The position numbers and the translations under genes were made by a program. A DNA stretch of 64,000 nucleotides, taken from contig NC_050098.1 in NCBI RefSeq assembly GCF_902167145.1, forward strand, positions 30,932,501-30,996,500, written 5' to 3'. Numbering within the stretch: the first letter of the stretch is position 1; each line of letters starts with the position of its first letter. The DNA comes from Zea mays (taxonomy: Eukaryota; Streptophyta; Magnoliopsida; Poales; Poaceae). Positions 22,360 through 34,800 of the stretch are shown here, piece after piece. Under the pieces are notes generated by a model. It was not told the DNA's origin. It saw nothing but the letters and a program-made list of their open reading frames with translations, and ran no database searches.

Positions 22360-22572
22360 CTCTGCCAATCTGAAGGATTATGGCTGTAACCTATTGGTAG
22401 TTAGACAACTTTGGTGGTTCTGTTAGTTGTAGCTTTTGCATCTAACTTTATGATGAACTACATCGTTTACCCAGTTCAGCAGCTGCGATTTGGAATTCCT
22501 GTGAATGGTAGGGGCTTATTGTGTCACTGCTTCGTGTACTATATATGCCAATAAGGTCGCAGCTTCTTTTAG

Positions 22573-22646
22573 TGCCTTGATTTTGTGTTATGTTAATAGT
22601 ATGTCATTGCCTTGATTTTGTGTTATGTTAATAGTATGTCATTGCC
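22573..22646 (+). repeat. 35-bp perfect tandem duplication in the 3' UTR
   Basis: Copies at 22573-22607 and 22608-22642, plus 'tgcc', are identical as far as I can read. They lie about 215 bp after the PWWP stop codon, within the likely 3' UTR; an AATAAA follows at 22675-22680. Confidence 0.85.
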
Positions 22647-22888
22647 ATTATCAGAGGTATTGGAGTTTGCATCGGAATAAAAAAATGTTTGAAACATTGC
22701 AGTCGTTGGTCTTGGTGAATTGTTCGAATGTGACGCTAGTATCCATTGAAGTACTAGCATCTGATATGAACAAAAAAACGACCCTTTTCGTCAATGCTTG
22801 TGTTGAGTAGTACTCCACGTAACAGTTTGAGCACTTCAGTAGTATTTTCATCGTTTCGGACAGTAATTTGCACTGTGTAGATTTAGAG

Positions 22889-23063
22889 GGTGTGTCTGGT
22901 TTTATGGACTAATTTTTAATCCCTTCATTTTATTCTATTTTAGTCTTTAAATTATCAAATACAAAATTAAAATAGTGTTTTAGTTTTTATATTTAATAAT
23001 TTATGGACTAAAATAGAATAAAATAAAATAACTAAAAATTAGTCCCTAGAAACCAAACGTACC
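22889..23063. mobile_element. MITE (GGTGTGTCTGGTT ends, class unresolved)
   Basis: The left end GGTGTGTCTGGTTTTATGG and the right end read inward GGTACGTTTGGTTTCTAGGG are imperfect inverted repeats extending into 'GGACTAATTTTTA' on both sides. The element is about 175 bp and AT-rich inside. I could not fix a target duplication, so Tourist-like is only a guess. Confidence 0.65.
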
Positions 23064-23093
23064 TACAGTTTTGGTTGTCTCCGAATTTGTTTA

Positions 23094-23373
23094 CTCCTTT
23101 CGTTAAAATAGTTGATGTTTTCGTCTTAAAATAGTTGATGTTCTCGTTGTTCCGAGAAGTCATTCATTTTCAGCTTTGGTTAGATATAAAAAAATATTAA
23201 TATTCATAGTATATACTTAATATTTTTAGTTAGATTTCTAAACCTTTTTTATAATAAACTTATTTAAAGATATAAATATTCTTAATATTTTGTATAAATC
23301 TATTTAATTTTAAGAAACTCTCGGATATAAATATTATAACGATGTAGCAATAACTATTTTAAGACGAAGGGAG
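23094..23373. mobile_element. Stowaway-type MITE
   Basis: Left end CTCCTTTCGTTAAAATAGTT, right end read inward CTCCCTTCGTCTTAAAATAG; these are classic Stowaway (Tc1/Mariner) termini. TA precedes the left end. The TIR portion is duplicated just inside the left end ('cgtcttaaaatagttgatgtt'). About 280 bp, no coding capacity. Confidence 0.8.
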
Positions 23374-24156
23374 GAAGTCGTGGTCGACTAGAATGGGTGT
23401 TAGTCTTGAATCTGTGGAAACAATTTAATGTGTACGAAGATGAAGTTCTGTGTTCTATGTCCACTCATGAGACATGACATATGCTAAAAAAAACAGAATG
23501 TGTCGTGGTATCCACTATAAATAGGAGCATGAGATACATTCTCATGCTTATACAACTATAAAAATGGTTTTTGCTAGTAATAACTTTGATCATATTTATT
23601 ATGAACACGATAATATAAATGACCAACTTCTATATTACAAATCATCCGTAAAAATTTATAACTCTATCTTTGTGTGTGCTTCTTTGGTTTGATGGCCAAC
23701 AAGCAAAGCCCACTCACATGCATGTCACCACGCAATTGTCACATGTAGGAGAAGCTTGTATCGATGGATGCATCGTCACATTGGTCCCCCATTCTCTACT
23801 TTTCTCCCACAAACCCCCTTCTCTCCTCCACACCGTACCCTAGCTCATCTTCCTCCACTCAACTCTCTTTTCTTGGGAGGGTGGTCTCTGAAGTGGCGAC
23901 CTTGTCATTATGGATTTCTAAGATATACTATATCCCAAATCTAATAAGTGCTTTATTTATGGTGTGCCTTATAAAAACTAAAGCATATTTTTTTGAACTG
24001 TTAGTCTAGTACAACTGATAGTGATAGGTGGCTTTCCCTATTGATTTATAACATAAAGATTGGACCTAAATTTTACTTCAACATAGTTGAATCCACCAGA
24101 CTTGACTCTCAACCTTTTCATTTCCTTCTTCACACACTCTCCATGCCTACCACTGT
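23374..24156. other. Intergenic, no gene seen
   Basis: AT-rich spacer with no convincing reading frame. A TATAAATA occurs at about 23516-23523, but nothing recognisable lies downstream of it. Confidence 0.45.
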
Positions 24157-24530
24157 AGGGAATGATGACACCTAAGAAGGGAGTGAATTATACAATCTAA
24201 TTTCTCTCTAAACTATGACCTCTATTTTTCTCCTAGTCAAAACCAATACAAGAAATAAGGTATCTTACGTGCAACTATGGTTTTTACTAAGCATTGCTAT
24301 CTCTATCATAAAGAGTTATAAAATCTAGTTTGCAAACTTATACACTAGCCTATAACTAAGCTAGGAAGGTAAAGCACATAATCAACGTAAAACAATATAA
24401 ACATGGAAGCTTAAAAGTGATATAGACAAGCTCTAATTACTTTAGTTAGATTAGCAACTCTTTAGTAAATGAAACATTAAAACGGAAGAAAAACATGCTG
24501 CTGACATGTAGACAAAATCATAACGAAGCC
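24157..24530 (-). mobile_element. Possible Copia LTR remnant, reverse orientation
   Basis: The segment 'tgatgacacctaagaagggagtgaatta' looks like the reverse complement of the 'taattcaccccctcttaggtgtca' terminus seen in maize Copia LTRs. The following AT-rich sequence is compatible with that. No coding region or second LTR is present. Confidence 0.35.
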
Positions 24531-25334
24531 AGCGCAATTTGAACCACTTAATTCAGAGTTTTTATGTGAAAGTTATAAGGTTTTAAAATTCTGGGGACCA
24601 AAACATAAATAATTATAGATTACAGGGGTTAGCAGGGGATTTTCTATGACTAAGGGAACACACGCACAATTTCTAAAAAACTGAGGGGCCTTAGTGCAAA
24701 AGTTCATGGACGGGGGCTTGAGCAGGACACATGGCGGTAGGCCACTGGCTAAAGACGGCCACACGATGAGCTACATGGCCAACGGTGCAGGGGATTTCGT
24801 AGGATCTAGCATGGCCGGGGGGCAATCCCGCACGGGTGTGGGCGCGTGTGTGGCCTCCCCGGTGCTCGACATGTGGCTAGATCGGGATGTCGGCGTGGCA
24901 TGGGCGCGGGCGGGCTGGCACGTGTGGCCTCCACGGTGCTTGACACATGGCCATATCAAAATTTTGGTGTGGCGTGCGTGTGAGAGGCTGTAGATGGGGA
25001 CACGACGTGGCGGGGTTATCGGGTAGTGGCACATCACGCTCGTGTGTGTGGGGGGGGGGGAACAGCTCCGCTGATGGGTGGGGCCCGTCGATCAGCGGCG
25101 TAGAGGTGGAGAGGGGGTTAGCATGGAGGAACTATAGGCGGGCCTCGACTATCATGATCGTTTTCAACCTCTAGCCGTGCATGTGGCCTAGGCGGCGCTT
25201 CCCGGTGGTGGCGTGATGTGGACAAAGGGGGCGTTTTAACAGGCAGCTCGCTGGAGAAAAGTGGCACTATGGCACAAGTATGGCTACACAAAAGAAGAGA
25301 AGAGGAACGAGGGAGGAAAGGGGGAGTTGGTTGG
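24531..25334 (-). mobile_element. Left part of an old chromovirus-type LTR (host of the 25-kb insertion)
   Basis: The sequence 'aaggttttaaaattctggggaccaaaacataaat...ttttctatgactaagggaac' and the GC-rich continuation resemble the body of grass Tekay/Del-type LTRs. The counterpart after the nested element (50606-51573) ends in GGTGTTACA, as does the chromovirus LTR at 5495-8728. Together they form one LTR in reverse orientation, split by the insertion at 25335-50600. Confidence 0.5.
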
Positions 25335-25814
25335 TGTTGGGGCGAAGGCGAAGACGCTACCCTTCGCGCGAAGCCTTCGTCGCCTCGCTGCACCAACGAA
25401 GGCGAGATGGTCAGCGCAGTTGCCCTTCGTCGTCTCCATCGCAAGACGAAGGCCAGACTCCGAAGTAGTCTGCTAGTCCCGCGCCCTCATCTCGCCCGGA
25501 GGCCCACACGGAATTCGGTCCACTGTAACGGGCCCCGCGTGGACAAGCATGTTATGGGCCTCATCTGTAATAGCTTTTCTGTAATGACGGTCTGTAACCT
25601 CCCTTTATGAGAATATTCTGGGGATAGTCCGGGTACCCAAGGGCATAAACGTCCTTGCCTTGGGACGTTAGACGCTCGGGTACCTATAAATACCCCCGTA
25701 CAGTGCCCTTGAGAGGCCAGATTAACAGAGCAATTGCCATCCCACATTAAACTTTACTTGCACTCTGTCCACTTCCTCGTTGGATCTACTTGCCCAGGAG
25801 AGCAAGTTCCAACA
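25335..25814 (+). repeat. 5' LTR of the Tat-type element
   Basis: 480 bp, TGTTGGGGCG...TTCCAACA. A TATAAATA box is at 25685-25692. The U3 part is rich in CGAAGGCGAAG/CCTTCGTCG motifs. Confidence 0.92.
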
Positions 25815-25816
25815 TT

Positions 25817-25827
25817 TGGCGCCCACC
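25817..25827 (+). promoter_or_regulatory. Primer binding site of the Tat-type element
   Basis: TGGCGCCCACC begins two bases after the LTR. The same TGGCGCCCACC follows the Zeon-like LTR at 60455-60465. Confidence 0.75.
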
Positions 25828-25854
25828 GTTCGTGCTACGAACAAACCACCAGCG

Positions 25855-27500
25855 ATGGCACCCAAGAGAGCTAGTTCGAAGGCAGCCCCATCCGTCGATG
25901 AAGTAGCGAAGGCAGCGCTGCTAGCCGAGAAAAAAAGGCAAGGCCCTCGCAGACAACACCCCCAAGAAGCCTGCGAAGACGAAGCTCTCAACAAGAGACA
26001 GCGCCACGAAGAACCCACTCCCGAAGGCACCCTACGCACCTGCAGTTCCGGAGAACCACAAGCACCACCCCCAGGCTTCGCTCCACCAGAGGGCGAAGAC
26101 GCAACAGAGGAAGGCGAAGTCATCGGCGTTGTAGCCGAAGAACAGCTACATCTATGGGCCCTGCGCATCAAGAACCACAACCTCCAAAAACAGAAAGACA
26201 TCCTCGAGGCCAAGTGCCAACGTGTCACCGTGCAAGCCAAGGTGCGCCAGATGATACGAGACGAGGAACAGAGAGCCCGGGAACTCGAGCAAGAGATTGC
26301 GCTCATGCAGACCAAAGGCCAGCACGATCTGCAGCACGGCCCGCCCCTCCAACAGCGCGCGCCAGCCGGAGACTTATTCATACCCCAGCGCGGGCCCTTC
26401 ATCCCGCAGGCCGCAGCCTTCCAAGGCATCAACTACCTTGATGAGTGAAGCCCCCTGGCTCCGCAACTCCAAGTGTCACCGTGGCCCGCCAACTTCAGGG
26501 TAGGGACCTACCCTAAGTATAATGGCAGCACCGACCAAGCACAATACATCATGAGCTACCAAGTCGTCGTCGCATCATCCGGAGGGGACGACGCCACAAT
26601 GGCCAAGTCTTTCATCATCGCCCTCGAGGGTCTGGCCTTGACCTGGTACACCAGGTTGCCCCCATTGTCCATCGACTCCTGGAAAGGACTCCGAGATAAG
26701 TTTTTTCTCAACTTCCAAGGATACCGACCCGACACCGATGCTTTGGCCGAGCTATCACTCTGCAAACAGCAAGAGAAGGAAACCCTACGGGAGTACTACC
26801 GCAAGTTCCTGACTCTCAAGTCACAATTGCCTTCGGTCGACGACCACATCGCCATACACTACGCCATCAGTGGCCTTCGGGCTGGCGTCCTATACAGTCA
26901 CTGCATTAGGGACCCACCCAAAAATCTCCAAGAGCTCTATCAGCTGTTCGAGAAATACGCCAGATCCAAAGAGCTCCATCAGCGCAAGATCAAGTCTCAG
27001 AGAAAGCCCAAGGACCCTCCGCAGTCCAGCCGAACCTAGACAAGGCCTTCGCAGTCAGACTCCGGACGGGACAGCCGAAGTCAGCAGCAGGTGCACAACA
27101 TAGCCAACTAGCACCCCGCCGGCGAGGCCGCTCGCCGTCAGGAATATCCCCCCTAGGGCCACGACAATGGCACGCGAGGCCGGGGCCAGAGACGGGCGCA
27201 GCAACCGCGCAGATATTACTTCCTATTCCATGGCGAGGATTGCGCACACCCAACAAGGGACTGCACGGAAACAAAGGCCACTAGGGATAGGATGTCTCGA
27301 GCGCAACCAGCCGACAACCAGAGAGTTGTCGCGCACACATATCACCACCACCACCCACAACCATACAACGGCGGCCACGCCCAACATCCACCCAACCACG
27401 CATATCAACACCATCAGGAGGTACAAGTTGTACCACCCCCGCTCCCACCTCCGCATCAACCGAATCCGCACCACCAAAATCACCCCAAGCACCAAAACAA
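25855..27500 (+). pseudogene. gag of the Tat-type element, broken
   Basis: The frame starts MAPKRASSKAAPSVDE at 25855. The N-terminal part is charged and helical (coiled-coil-like around 'QKDILEAKCQRVTVQAKVRQ'). The capsid-like gag domain follows ('MAKSFIIALEGLALTWYTRL', 'LRDKFFLNFQGYRPDTDALA'). A decayed zinc knuckle, FLFHGEDCAHPTRDC, lies near 27210-27255. In-frame stops occur at 26446-26448 and 27037-27039, with more in the knuckle region, and the frame shifts near 27500. It would form the particle shell of the element if intact. Confidence 0.85.
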
Positions 27501-30500
27501 GAAGACTTCGCCGATCAGCCTTATCGCGGAGTCATCCACATGATCACCGGAGGGTCCAGCGTCGACTTCGAGACAAAGCGGCAAAAGAGGGATCATTACC
27601 GAAGTGTCAACCACGTCGCTCTCACCGGCCCAGTCATACAAACGAAGTGGTCACATGTGCCACTAACCTTCGACGCCAGAGATGTTGATCTGAGCAGCGC
27701 ACCCCACATCGACGCTATGGTGATCAACTGCAGCGTGGCAAGCTAGGACCTACACAAAGTCCTGGTCGACAATGGCAGCCAAGCGGACATCATCTTCCTG
27801 CACGCCTTCGACCGCATGGGCATCAGCCACAGTTTACTCAAGCCTTCGAACAACCCCCTATATGGCTTCGGCGGCAAGGGCATTTTCCCTGTGGGCAAGA
27901 TAGAACTACCCATGTCATTCGGCGTAGCACCCAATGCGCGAAGCAAACAGGTCACCTTCGACATCGTCGACATGGTCTATCCCTACAACGCTATAATGGG
28001 TCGGGGCTCCATCAATAATTTCGAAGCGGGCATTCACGGACTGTACCTCTGCATGAAAATTCTAGGTCTGCAAGGCGTGATAACGGTTTACGGTAACCAA
28101 TAGACATTGCGCAACATTGAGAGAGACTTCGTTCCAGGTCAACAGAACGTACACTGCCTTACAACACAACGCGAAGTCTCCGACGCGACCCGCCTAGCCA
28201 CCAACGAAAAAGTGAAGGCGCAGCTGTAAAGCAACGACGGAACGAAGATAGTTCCCCTCGACTCGGTGACACCCAAGCAAACAGTTGTAATAAGTGAAGA
28301 CCTGACTTCGCAAGACGAGGAGAAACTCATCTCCTGTCTCTCCAGAAACAAGAACGTCTTCGCCTGGTCCGCCCTCGACCTAGTCGGAGTCAGCCGTACC
28401 GTCATCGAGCATAGTCTGGGCATCGACCCTTTGGTGTGCCCAAAAAAGCTGCGGCTGCGCAAAATGTCCGACGAAAATACGGAAGCCGCCAAAGCCGAAG
28501 TGCACCGCCTGCTGGAGGCCAATTTCATCGAACCCATCGCCTACCCTACGTGGCTCGCCAACGTAGTCATGGTACAAAAGAAAAGCGGCATGTGTCGCAT
28601 GTGCATCGACTTCACCAGCCTCAATAAGGCCTGTCCCAAGGACAATTTCCCGCTACCACAGATCGACAAGATAGTCGATAGTGCAGCCGGATGCGAAGTC
28701 ATGTCACTTCTCGACTGCTTCTCCGGCTACCACTAGATATACATGAAGGAGGAAGACAAGGTCAGCACCAGCTTCATCACCCCCTTCGCACGTACTGCTT
28801 CATCAGGATGCCAGAGGGACTCAAGAACGCTGGATCAACCTTCTCTCGCCTCACCAAGACGGTGCTCGAGAGCCAAGTGGGCCACAACATTTTCACGTAC
28901 GTGGACGACATCATCGTCGCAAGCAAGAATAAAGAAGATCACCTGGCTGACCTCGTAGAGACGTTCGCAAACATGCGGGACACACGACTTCGCCTCAACC
29001 CCGAGAAGTGCGTCTTAAGAGTTCGCCAGAGGAAGATACTGGGCTACCTGGTGTCGCACTGCAGGATCGAGGCCAACCCGACCAAGATTCAGGCGATCAT
29101 CAACATGAAACCCCCGCAGTCATCAGGGATGTCCAGCGTCTGACCGGCAGATTAGCCGCCCTCAACAGATTTATATCCAAGTCCGCAGAGCAGAGTCTAC
29201 CCTTCCTCAAGACACTACGTGGTGCGAAAGACTTCGCATGGGGACCAGAACAGGCAGCAGCCTTCGCATCATTAAAGCAACACCTGTCAGACTTAGCAAT
29301 TCTCACCAGTCCCGACCCCTCGCTGCCACTGCTACTATACATCGCAGCCTCGCCATATGCAGTCAGCACAGTGCTAGTCCAAGAGCAAGACAGAGAGGGC
29401 ACGACTCGGCAGTGTCCAGTCTACTACGTCTCCGAAGTCCTCACGACATCCAAATGCAACATGACTGAATTGGAAAATCTCTTACGCAGTCGTCATGGCA
29501 TCGCACAAGCTGCGCCACTACTTCGAGGCATTCAAGGTGCGGGTCACCTCGGACAGGGGACTGGGAGAACTGTTTAGAAACCCGGAGGCGTCCGTCCGAA
29601 TCGCCAAATGGGCAGCCGAACTCTCCGGGTACCACATCACCTTCGAACCCAGGACAACAATCAAGTCGCAGGTCCTGGCAGACTTCATCGTCGATTGGAC
29701 AGTCCCGACACGGCAGCAAGAAGAGCCTCCAGAAAAGATGTGGACCATCCACTGCGACGGCGCATGGTGCCATGCAGGGGCAGGCGCAGCTGCAATTATC
29801 ACATCACCCACAGGCGTCAAGCACAGATACACAACACGCCTTAGCTTCGCTTTGGAGTCCGACAGATGCACCAACAACATAGCAGAATACGAACTGTCAT
29901 CTTGGGCCTTCGCAAGCTGAGAGCGCTCGGCGTCACCACCTGCATAGTCAAGACAGATTCCAAAGTAGTTGCCGGCTAGGTCGAAAAAGAATATTCAGCA
30001 AAAGACCCCGCACTCATGCAGTATCTTGCGGCTATTCGTAGTCTCGAGAGACAGTTCAAAGGCTTCACCCTACATCATGTGGACCACGCCAGGAACAAAG
30101 AGACCAATGCATTGGCCAAGGCAGCGGCCAGAGGCGAGACCTTGCCCTCCGACGTGTTCTATCACGTCGTTGGCACACCAGTCGTCCGCAACCTAGAGGG
30201 CTTACAAGTAACCAACGACGCCGAAGGCCATCGCATCATCAACCTCATCATGACTGAAGATTGGTGGGCCCCAATAACCCTGTTTCTGCAAGGGTATTAC
30301 CACCCAAGTGACGTTAACGAGGCCAAACGCCTCAAGCACCGAAGCCGGGACTTCGTACTAGTCGGGGGCCAACTATACAAGAAGGGGATCAGTCAGCCCA
30401 TGCTAAAATGCGTGACCAAAACCGAAGGCATTCAAATCCTTCACGAAGTCCATAGCGGAACTTGTGGCTCCCATTCAGGGCCCAGGGCCCTCGCTGCCAA

Positions 30501-31492
30501 GGTGATCCGTCAAGGATTTTACTGGCCCACGATAATCTGTGCCGCAAATCGAGTCACGAGGTCTTGGGAACCATGCAAGAAGTTTCCCCCCCCCCCCCCG
30601 CTCAAGCAACCCTTCGTAGTTCACCAAGCTGATCGCCCACACATGGCCACTTCAACGCTGGGGGCTAGATATTGTCGGACCACTACCTACGGCTCAAGGC
30701 AACCTGAAATTCACCTTCGTCGCCGTCGAGTACTTCACCAAGTGGATCAAGGCCAGGGCAGTATCCACAATAACATCGAATACCGCCCAAAAGTTCTTCT
30801 GGCAAAACATTGTTTGCCAATTCGGAGTCCCGTCCGAGCTCACAGTCGACAACGGCAAACAGTTTGACAGCCAGGACTTCAGGGATTTCTGCCTCTCCAT
30901 CAACACCAAGCCTGCCTTCGCCTCAGTGTATCACCCGCAATCCAACGGCGTCGTCGAGCGCGCCAACGGCAAGATCTTCACCGCCATCAAGAAAAGACTT
31001 CTCAACGACAAGAAGGGTAAATGGGCCGACCAACTACCTGAAGTGGTCTGGGCCCTAAACACAACTGAATGCCGGGCAACCGGATTCACACCTTTTTGTC
31101 TATTATATGGATCGAAGGCCATGATGCCGCAGGAAATAAAGTACGAGTCGCCCCGAACAAGCATATCAGCGGTCCCCGACGTCGACGAACCAACGTCTAA
31201 AGACCTCATCGACGGAGACCGCATCCTCGCCCTGCAGGCCCTCAACAAATACCAAGCTCAAACCAAGGCCTGGCGTGACAACGCGGTCGTCCCAAGAGAG
31301 TTCAACAAAGGAGACCTCGTACTCGTCCGGACCACCCGGACAGAATCTCAGGGCAAGCTGGAGCCGAAATGGGAGGGTCCATTCATCGTCAAGACGAAGG
31401 CACCCCCCAGCGCGTACAGACTAGCAACGCCCTCCAGCGAAGACTTAGAGCACTCCTGGAACATTGACAACCTCCACAAATTTTTTGTCTAA
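27501..31492 (+). pseudogene. pol of the Tat-type element, heavily broken
   Basis: Domains in order: aspartic protease with an altered active site ([13 protein letters not shown], near 27757), reverse transcriptase (WLANVVMVQKKSGMCRMCID; YVDD in 'FTYVDDIIVAS' near 28900), RNase H (IHCDGAWCHAGAGAAA; 'RCTNNIAEYE'), a second connector and integrase (HEVHSGTCGSHSGPRALAAK; core with 'QFGVPSELTVDNGKQF' and 'VYHPQSNGVVERANGKI'). The last 189 codons (30926-31492) are intact to a natural-looking end. Stops include 27744, 28101, 28227 and 28734; frame changes occur near 28790, 29125, 29480, 29900 and 30600-30700, the last beside a C homopolymer. It is not functional. Confidence 0.88.
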
Positions 31493-31735
31493 CCCTCGGG
31501 GCCCTCGCGCCCTTGTAATCCATCAAACAATATTATTCTGGCCCGCACTCTTTTCCTCCCAGGGGGTGAGGTTTTTAATGAGGCGAAGCCATGTAATATA
31601 CCAGCAAAGCCCCCGCAAAAACAAAAACTCAGACGCAACGTGTCGAAAAAGACCGCATCGACGGTCTTCGGCATTCGAACACCCCGAAGTCACCGCGACA
31701 GGTAGCGTAGACTACCCTCGCGTGCGACACTCCAT

Positions 31736-32270
31736 GCAAAAGTCGCCTAAGGGTGCAGCCAGAATAGCACAACCAGTGCGTCAATCGAAGTCCTTTACAA
31801 AAAAGACACTCCGCGCAAAAGTCGCCTAAGGGTGCAGCCAGATTAGCACAGCAAGTGCGTTAATCGAAGTCTTTTACCAAAAAGACACTCCGCGCAAAAG
31901 TCACCTAAGGGTGCAGCCGGAATAGCACAGCAAGTGCGTTAATCGAAGTCTCTTACCAAAAAGACACTCCGTGCAAAAAGTCGCCTAAGGGTGCAGCCGG
32001 AGCAGCACAACAAGTGCGTTAATCGAAGTCTTTTACCAAAAAGACACTCCGCTCAAAAGTCGCCTAAGGGTGCAGCCGAAATAGCACAGCAAGTGCGTTA
32101 ATCGAAGTCTCTTACCAAAAAGACATTCCGTGCAAAAAGTCGCCTAAGGGTGCAGCCGGAGCAGCATAACAAGTGCGTCAATCGAAGTCCCTTGTTAAAA
32201 ACGCTCCATGCGAAAGACGCCCAAGGGTCCAGCCGGACAGGCACAATAAAATACGCCATCGAAGTCTCTC
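31736..32270 (+). repeat. 79-bp tandem array between pol and the antisense gene
   Basis: Seven units start at 31736, 31815, 31894, 31973, 32053, 32132 and 32210. Each contains AAGTCGCCTAAGGGTGCAG, then 'agcacaacaagtgcgt.aatcgaagtc' and 'aaaaagacactccg'. The last unit is the most diverged. The array lies exactly between the 3' ends of the sense pol (31492) and antisense gene (32344). A similar array sits in the Zeon-like element at 62324-62579. Confidence 0.92.
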
Positions 32271-32343
32271 GCCAAGAAAATGGCCAACATGCAACATTAC
32301 AATACAAGTTACAGTTACATACACACGGCGAGGGCACCATATA

Positions 32344-34215
32344 CTACATCGGCTCAACCTTCGGGATGATACCCATCTCCCTATAATTGAATAGCATTAT
32401 CCTCAACTCCTCACACTCAAAAAGATTTCGCAGATCCCCCTCACCTATGCTCGCCCCAGTCGACGAGGATAACAATTCTCGTTTACCAATCCGGTCTACT
32501 CGAAGACGGCCATGCTCCATCCCCATACGACGGCGCCTACCACTTCGCGAAAACTCACCCACACTGTGTTTCGACACCACCCTTCGCCGCCTGTGCTCAG
32601 CACTCGCACTAGGAGGATCAGCAGCCTCACCAACCTCCGCACGTGGTGAAGACTCCGCTGCGGCCACATTTAACGCAGCAAAATAATCCAATCCTTCATT
32701 CGAGGACTCCTCCGTCCAGGAAAACGAACTCCCAGACTCACCATCAGACACAAAACACTCAGATCCAGAGCCAAATAAATTATTATCGGCAGGCACAACG
32801 GTTGTGGCCGCCACAAAATCAGTATTACCAGCAGCGGTTGCTTGCGCAGGCCCAAATGTTGGAACCTGCACAGCAACCGAGGTTCAGTATCACAAAAATA
32901 AAAGTTTACACCGAAAGCCCTAGCCCCTATTCCGCCACCTGCGATGGCCCGACCGACGTCGCTGGGTCTTCGGCAGCTAGTTCATCCACCACATTCGAAG
33001 CATCCTCATCCGTCGGTGCAGTGGTCACCAAGGGGCCCTCGCCAGCATCGGATGGGGGCCCCAGCTCCACCTCCGACGCCTCGGGCAGTGTGTTGTCCAG
33101 ATCATCGAGGTCCTCGACCTCTTCATCATGCGCCATCTAGAGCAATAGCACACTCATTCAACAACCACACAAATACACACACACCCACACATATAATCAC
33201 ACAGATGCACCCTTACCTGATCCAGCGCCCGGTCAGACCTCTCCCGGACAGTCTCTCGGCCGTGTGGGCCCCACATCCTATCGAAAAGTGCCCCAGCCGA
33301 CCGCTTCAGAACCGGGTCCTAGACCTGGAAGATTTCGCGCTCGAAGCCTTCATCCGACTGGTCGAAGACCTCAAAGTGCCCGCATCCCTCGTGGGACAAG
33401 GCATTCGCGGCCCCCTCACAGGTGACGAGGGAGGCAAAGGACATGAGGCCCGTCACAGTTGTCAGGAGCACCTCTAGCTCCTCCTGTAGCCACCCAAGGC
33501 AGCAGAGTCCCACATCCTGACCAGGCGCTTCGAAGGGAGCGGTCCGCGCACCCAGCTCCTGGTACGCGTCCACAAACTATGAATGCATCCGCTCGACCTC
33601 CGTGCGCGTCGAGGCCTCCATTTTGTCCAGGCGGTCGCGCAGGCCACCGAGCCTCGTCTCCATCTCCTGGACGCGTTGGCGGGCGAGACTGCCCTCTGCC
33701 CACGCAAGTTTGGCCTCAGCTTGTGCAACCTGCGCCTTAGCATAGGATCTGTTTGCGTCCCTCCTCTCCTATGCCAACTGGAGCCTGAGATCCTCCTTCT
33801 CGGCCTCCTCAGCCGCCAACCTCTCCAACAGCCTGTGGCTCCTATTTTCCGCAGCTGACTTGTCCCGAGCAGCATCCACATGCTGCGCTCGATCCTGCCC
33901 TCGAGTCGTTGCCTCTCGGCAGTGAACTCCGAAGTCAGGGCGCCCGACGCAACATGGTCGGTGAAGGCGGCCGCCTGCCACGAAAAAACCATCAGATTCG
34001 CAACCACATAAAAACAACGAACAAACAAAGTCCAAGACGACTTACATGCTTCAGCTGCTCGGATGCATGCCTCAGTTGCTGGGACACAGAGCCCGCCACG
34101 TATTTAGCAGCGGCGACCGATGAAATCTCGCCGCTGGTGCAGAACTTGGACCATGAGTCATGCAAAGTACCCTTCGCTCCAACCGCCATCGTAGGCAAAG
34201 TGGCTACCACCGAAC
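32344..34215 (-). pseudogene. Antisense gene, exons 2 to 5
   Basis: Exon 2 ends SEQLKH at donor CAT|GTAAGT (34046). Exon 3 opens AAAFTDHVASGALT and encodes a long heptad-rich stretch (RLLERLAAEEAEKEDLRLQL), with one frameshift and three stops. Exon 4 is MAHDEEVEDLDDLDN to GPSQ. Exon 5 begins VPTFGPAQATAAGN and contains 'EESSNEGLDYFAALNVAAAE' before the stop at 32344-32346. Confidence 0.75.
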
Positions 34216-34294
34216 CTGTGACAACAGCCAGCTGCCTCGCATCCGACCCTGCATCATAACCTGTCCATCATTGCCATTGCAAAAAAAAACTCAC

Positions 34295-34800
34295 CAATGA
34301 GGTAATCATCCACGCAGATGTCCGTGTCAAAGTCGGCACCACCCGCCACCTCTTCGTCGGTGCGCACCGGCGACGACGGCCTTCGCTCCTTTGTCGGCTC
34401 AGCCGAGGGCGGCTTGCCCGCGCCGGAGGCAACAGCCCTCGCACCCACCGAAGACTTGCTGGGCCTAGGAACGACCGGCTTCGCAGCCAGCGGTGGGTTG
34501 CCGCTGCCAGGGGCGGTGGACTTCGCGTCTCCCCGCGCACTCTTCACCTCACGGATAGGGTCCCCGACCCTAGCGAACGCCCGGCGCTTCCGCACCGCAT
34601 CTTGACGGTCCTTGTCCATCACTGCCGATACAACAGCAGCAATATTCCGTCCATAAGGAAAAATCTTCATCTCACGGGCCAAATGAGACGTAAATATGTC
34701 CTCGCCGGCCGCCCAGGTAATCGGAACGTTACTTGGCCATCGACCCCCGGTAACCTTCAGCATTCGCATCAAAGACTCCCGGAGCTCGAGCGAAGACATC
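34295..34800 (-). pseudogene. Antisense gene, exon 1 second part
   Basis: Continues the frame after the Huck-like element (SSLELRESLMRMLKVTGG...). It ends 'DICVDDYLIG' at a donor site ATTG|GTGAGT (34295/34294). Acceptors at 34261, 34249 and 34216 all keep the frame; only the last gives an intron of normal plant length (79 nt). Contains a charged, Pro/Ser-rich stretch. Confidence 0.75.

Noticed and set aside
25118..25444. A minus-strand 108-codon frame upstream of the Tat-type element.
   Set aside because: It crosses the LTR start at 25335 and the old LTR; high GC explains it.
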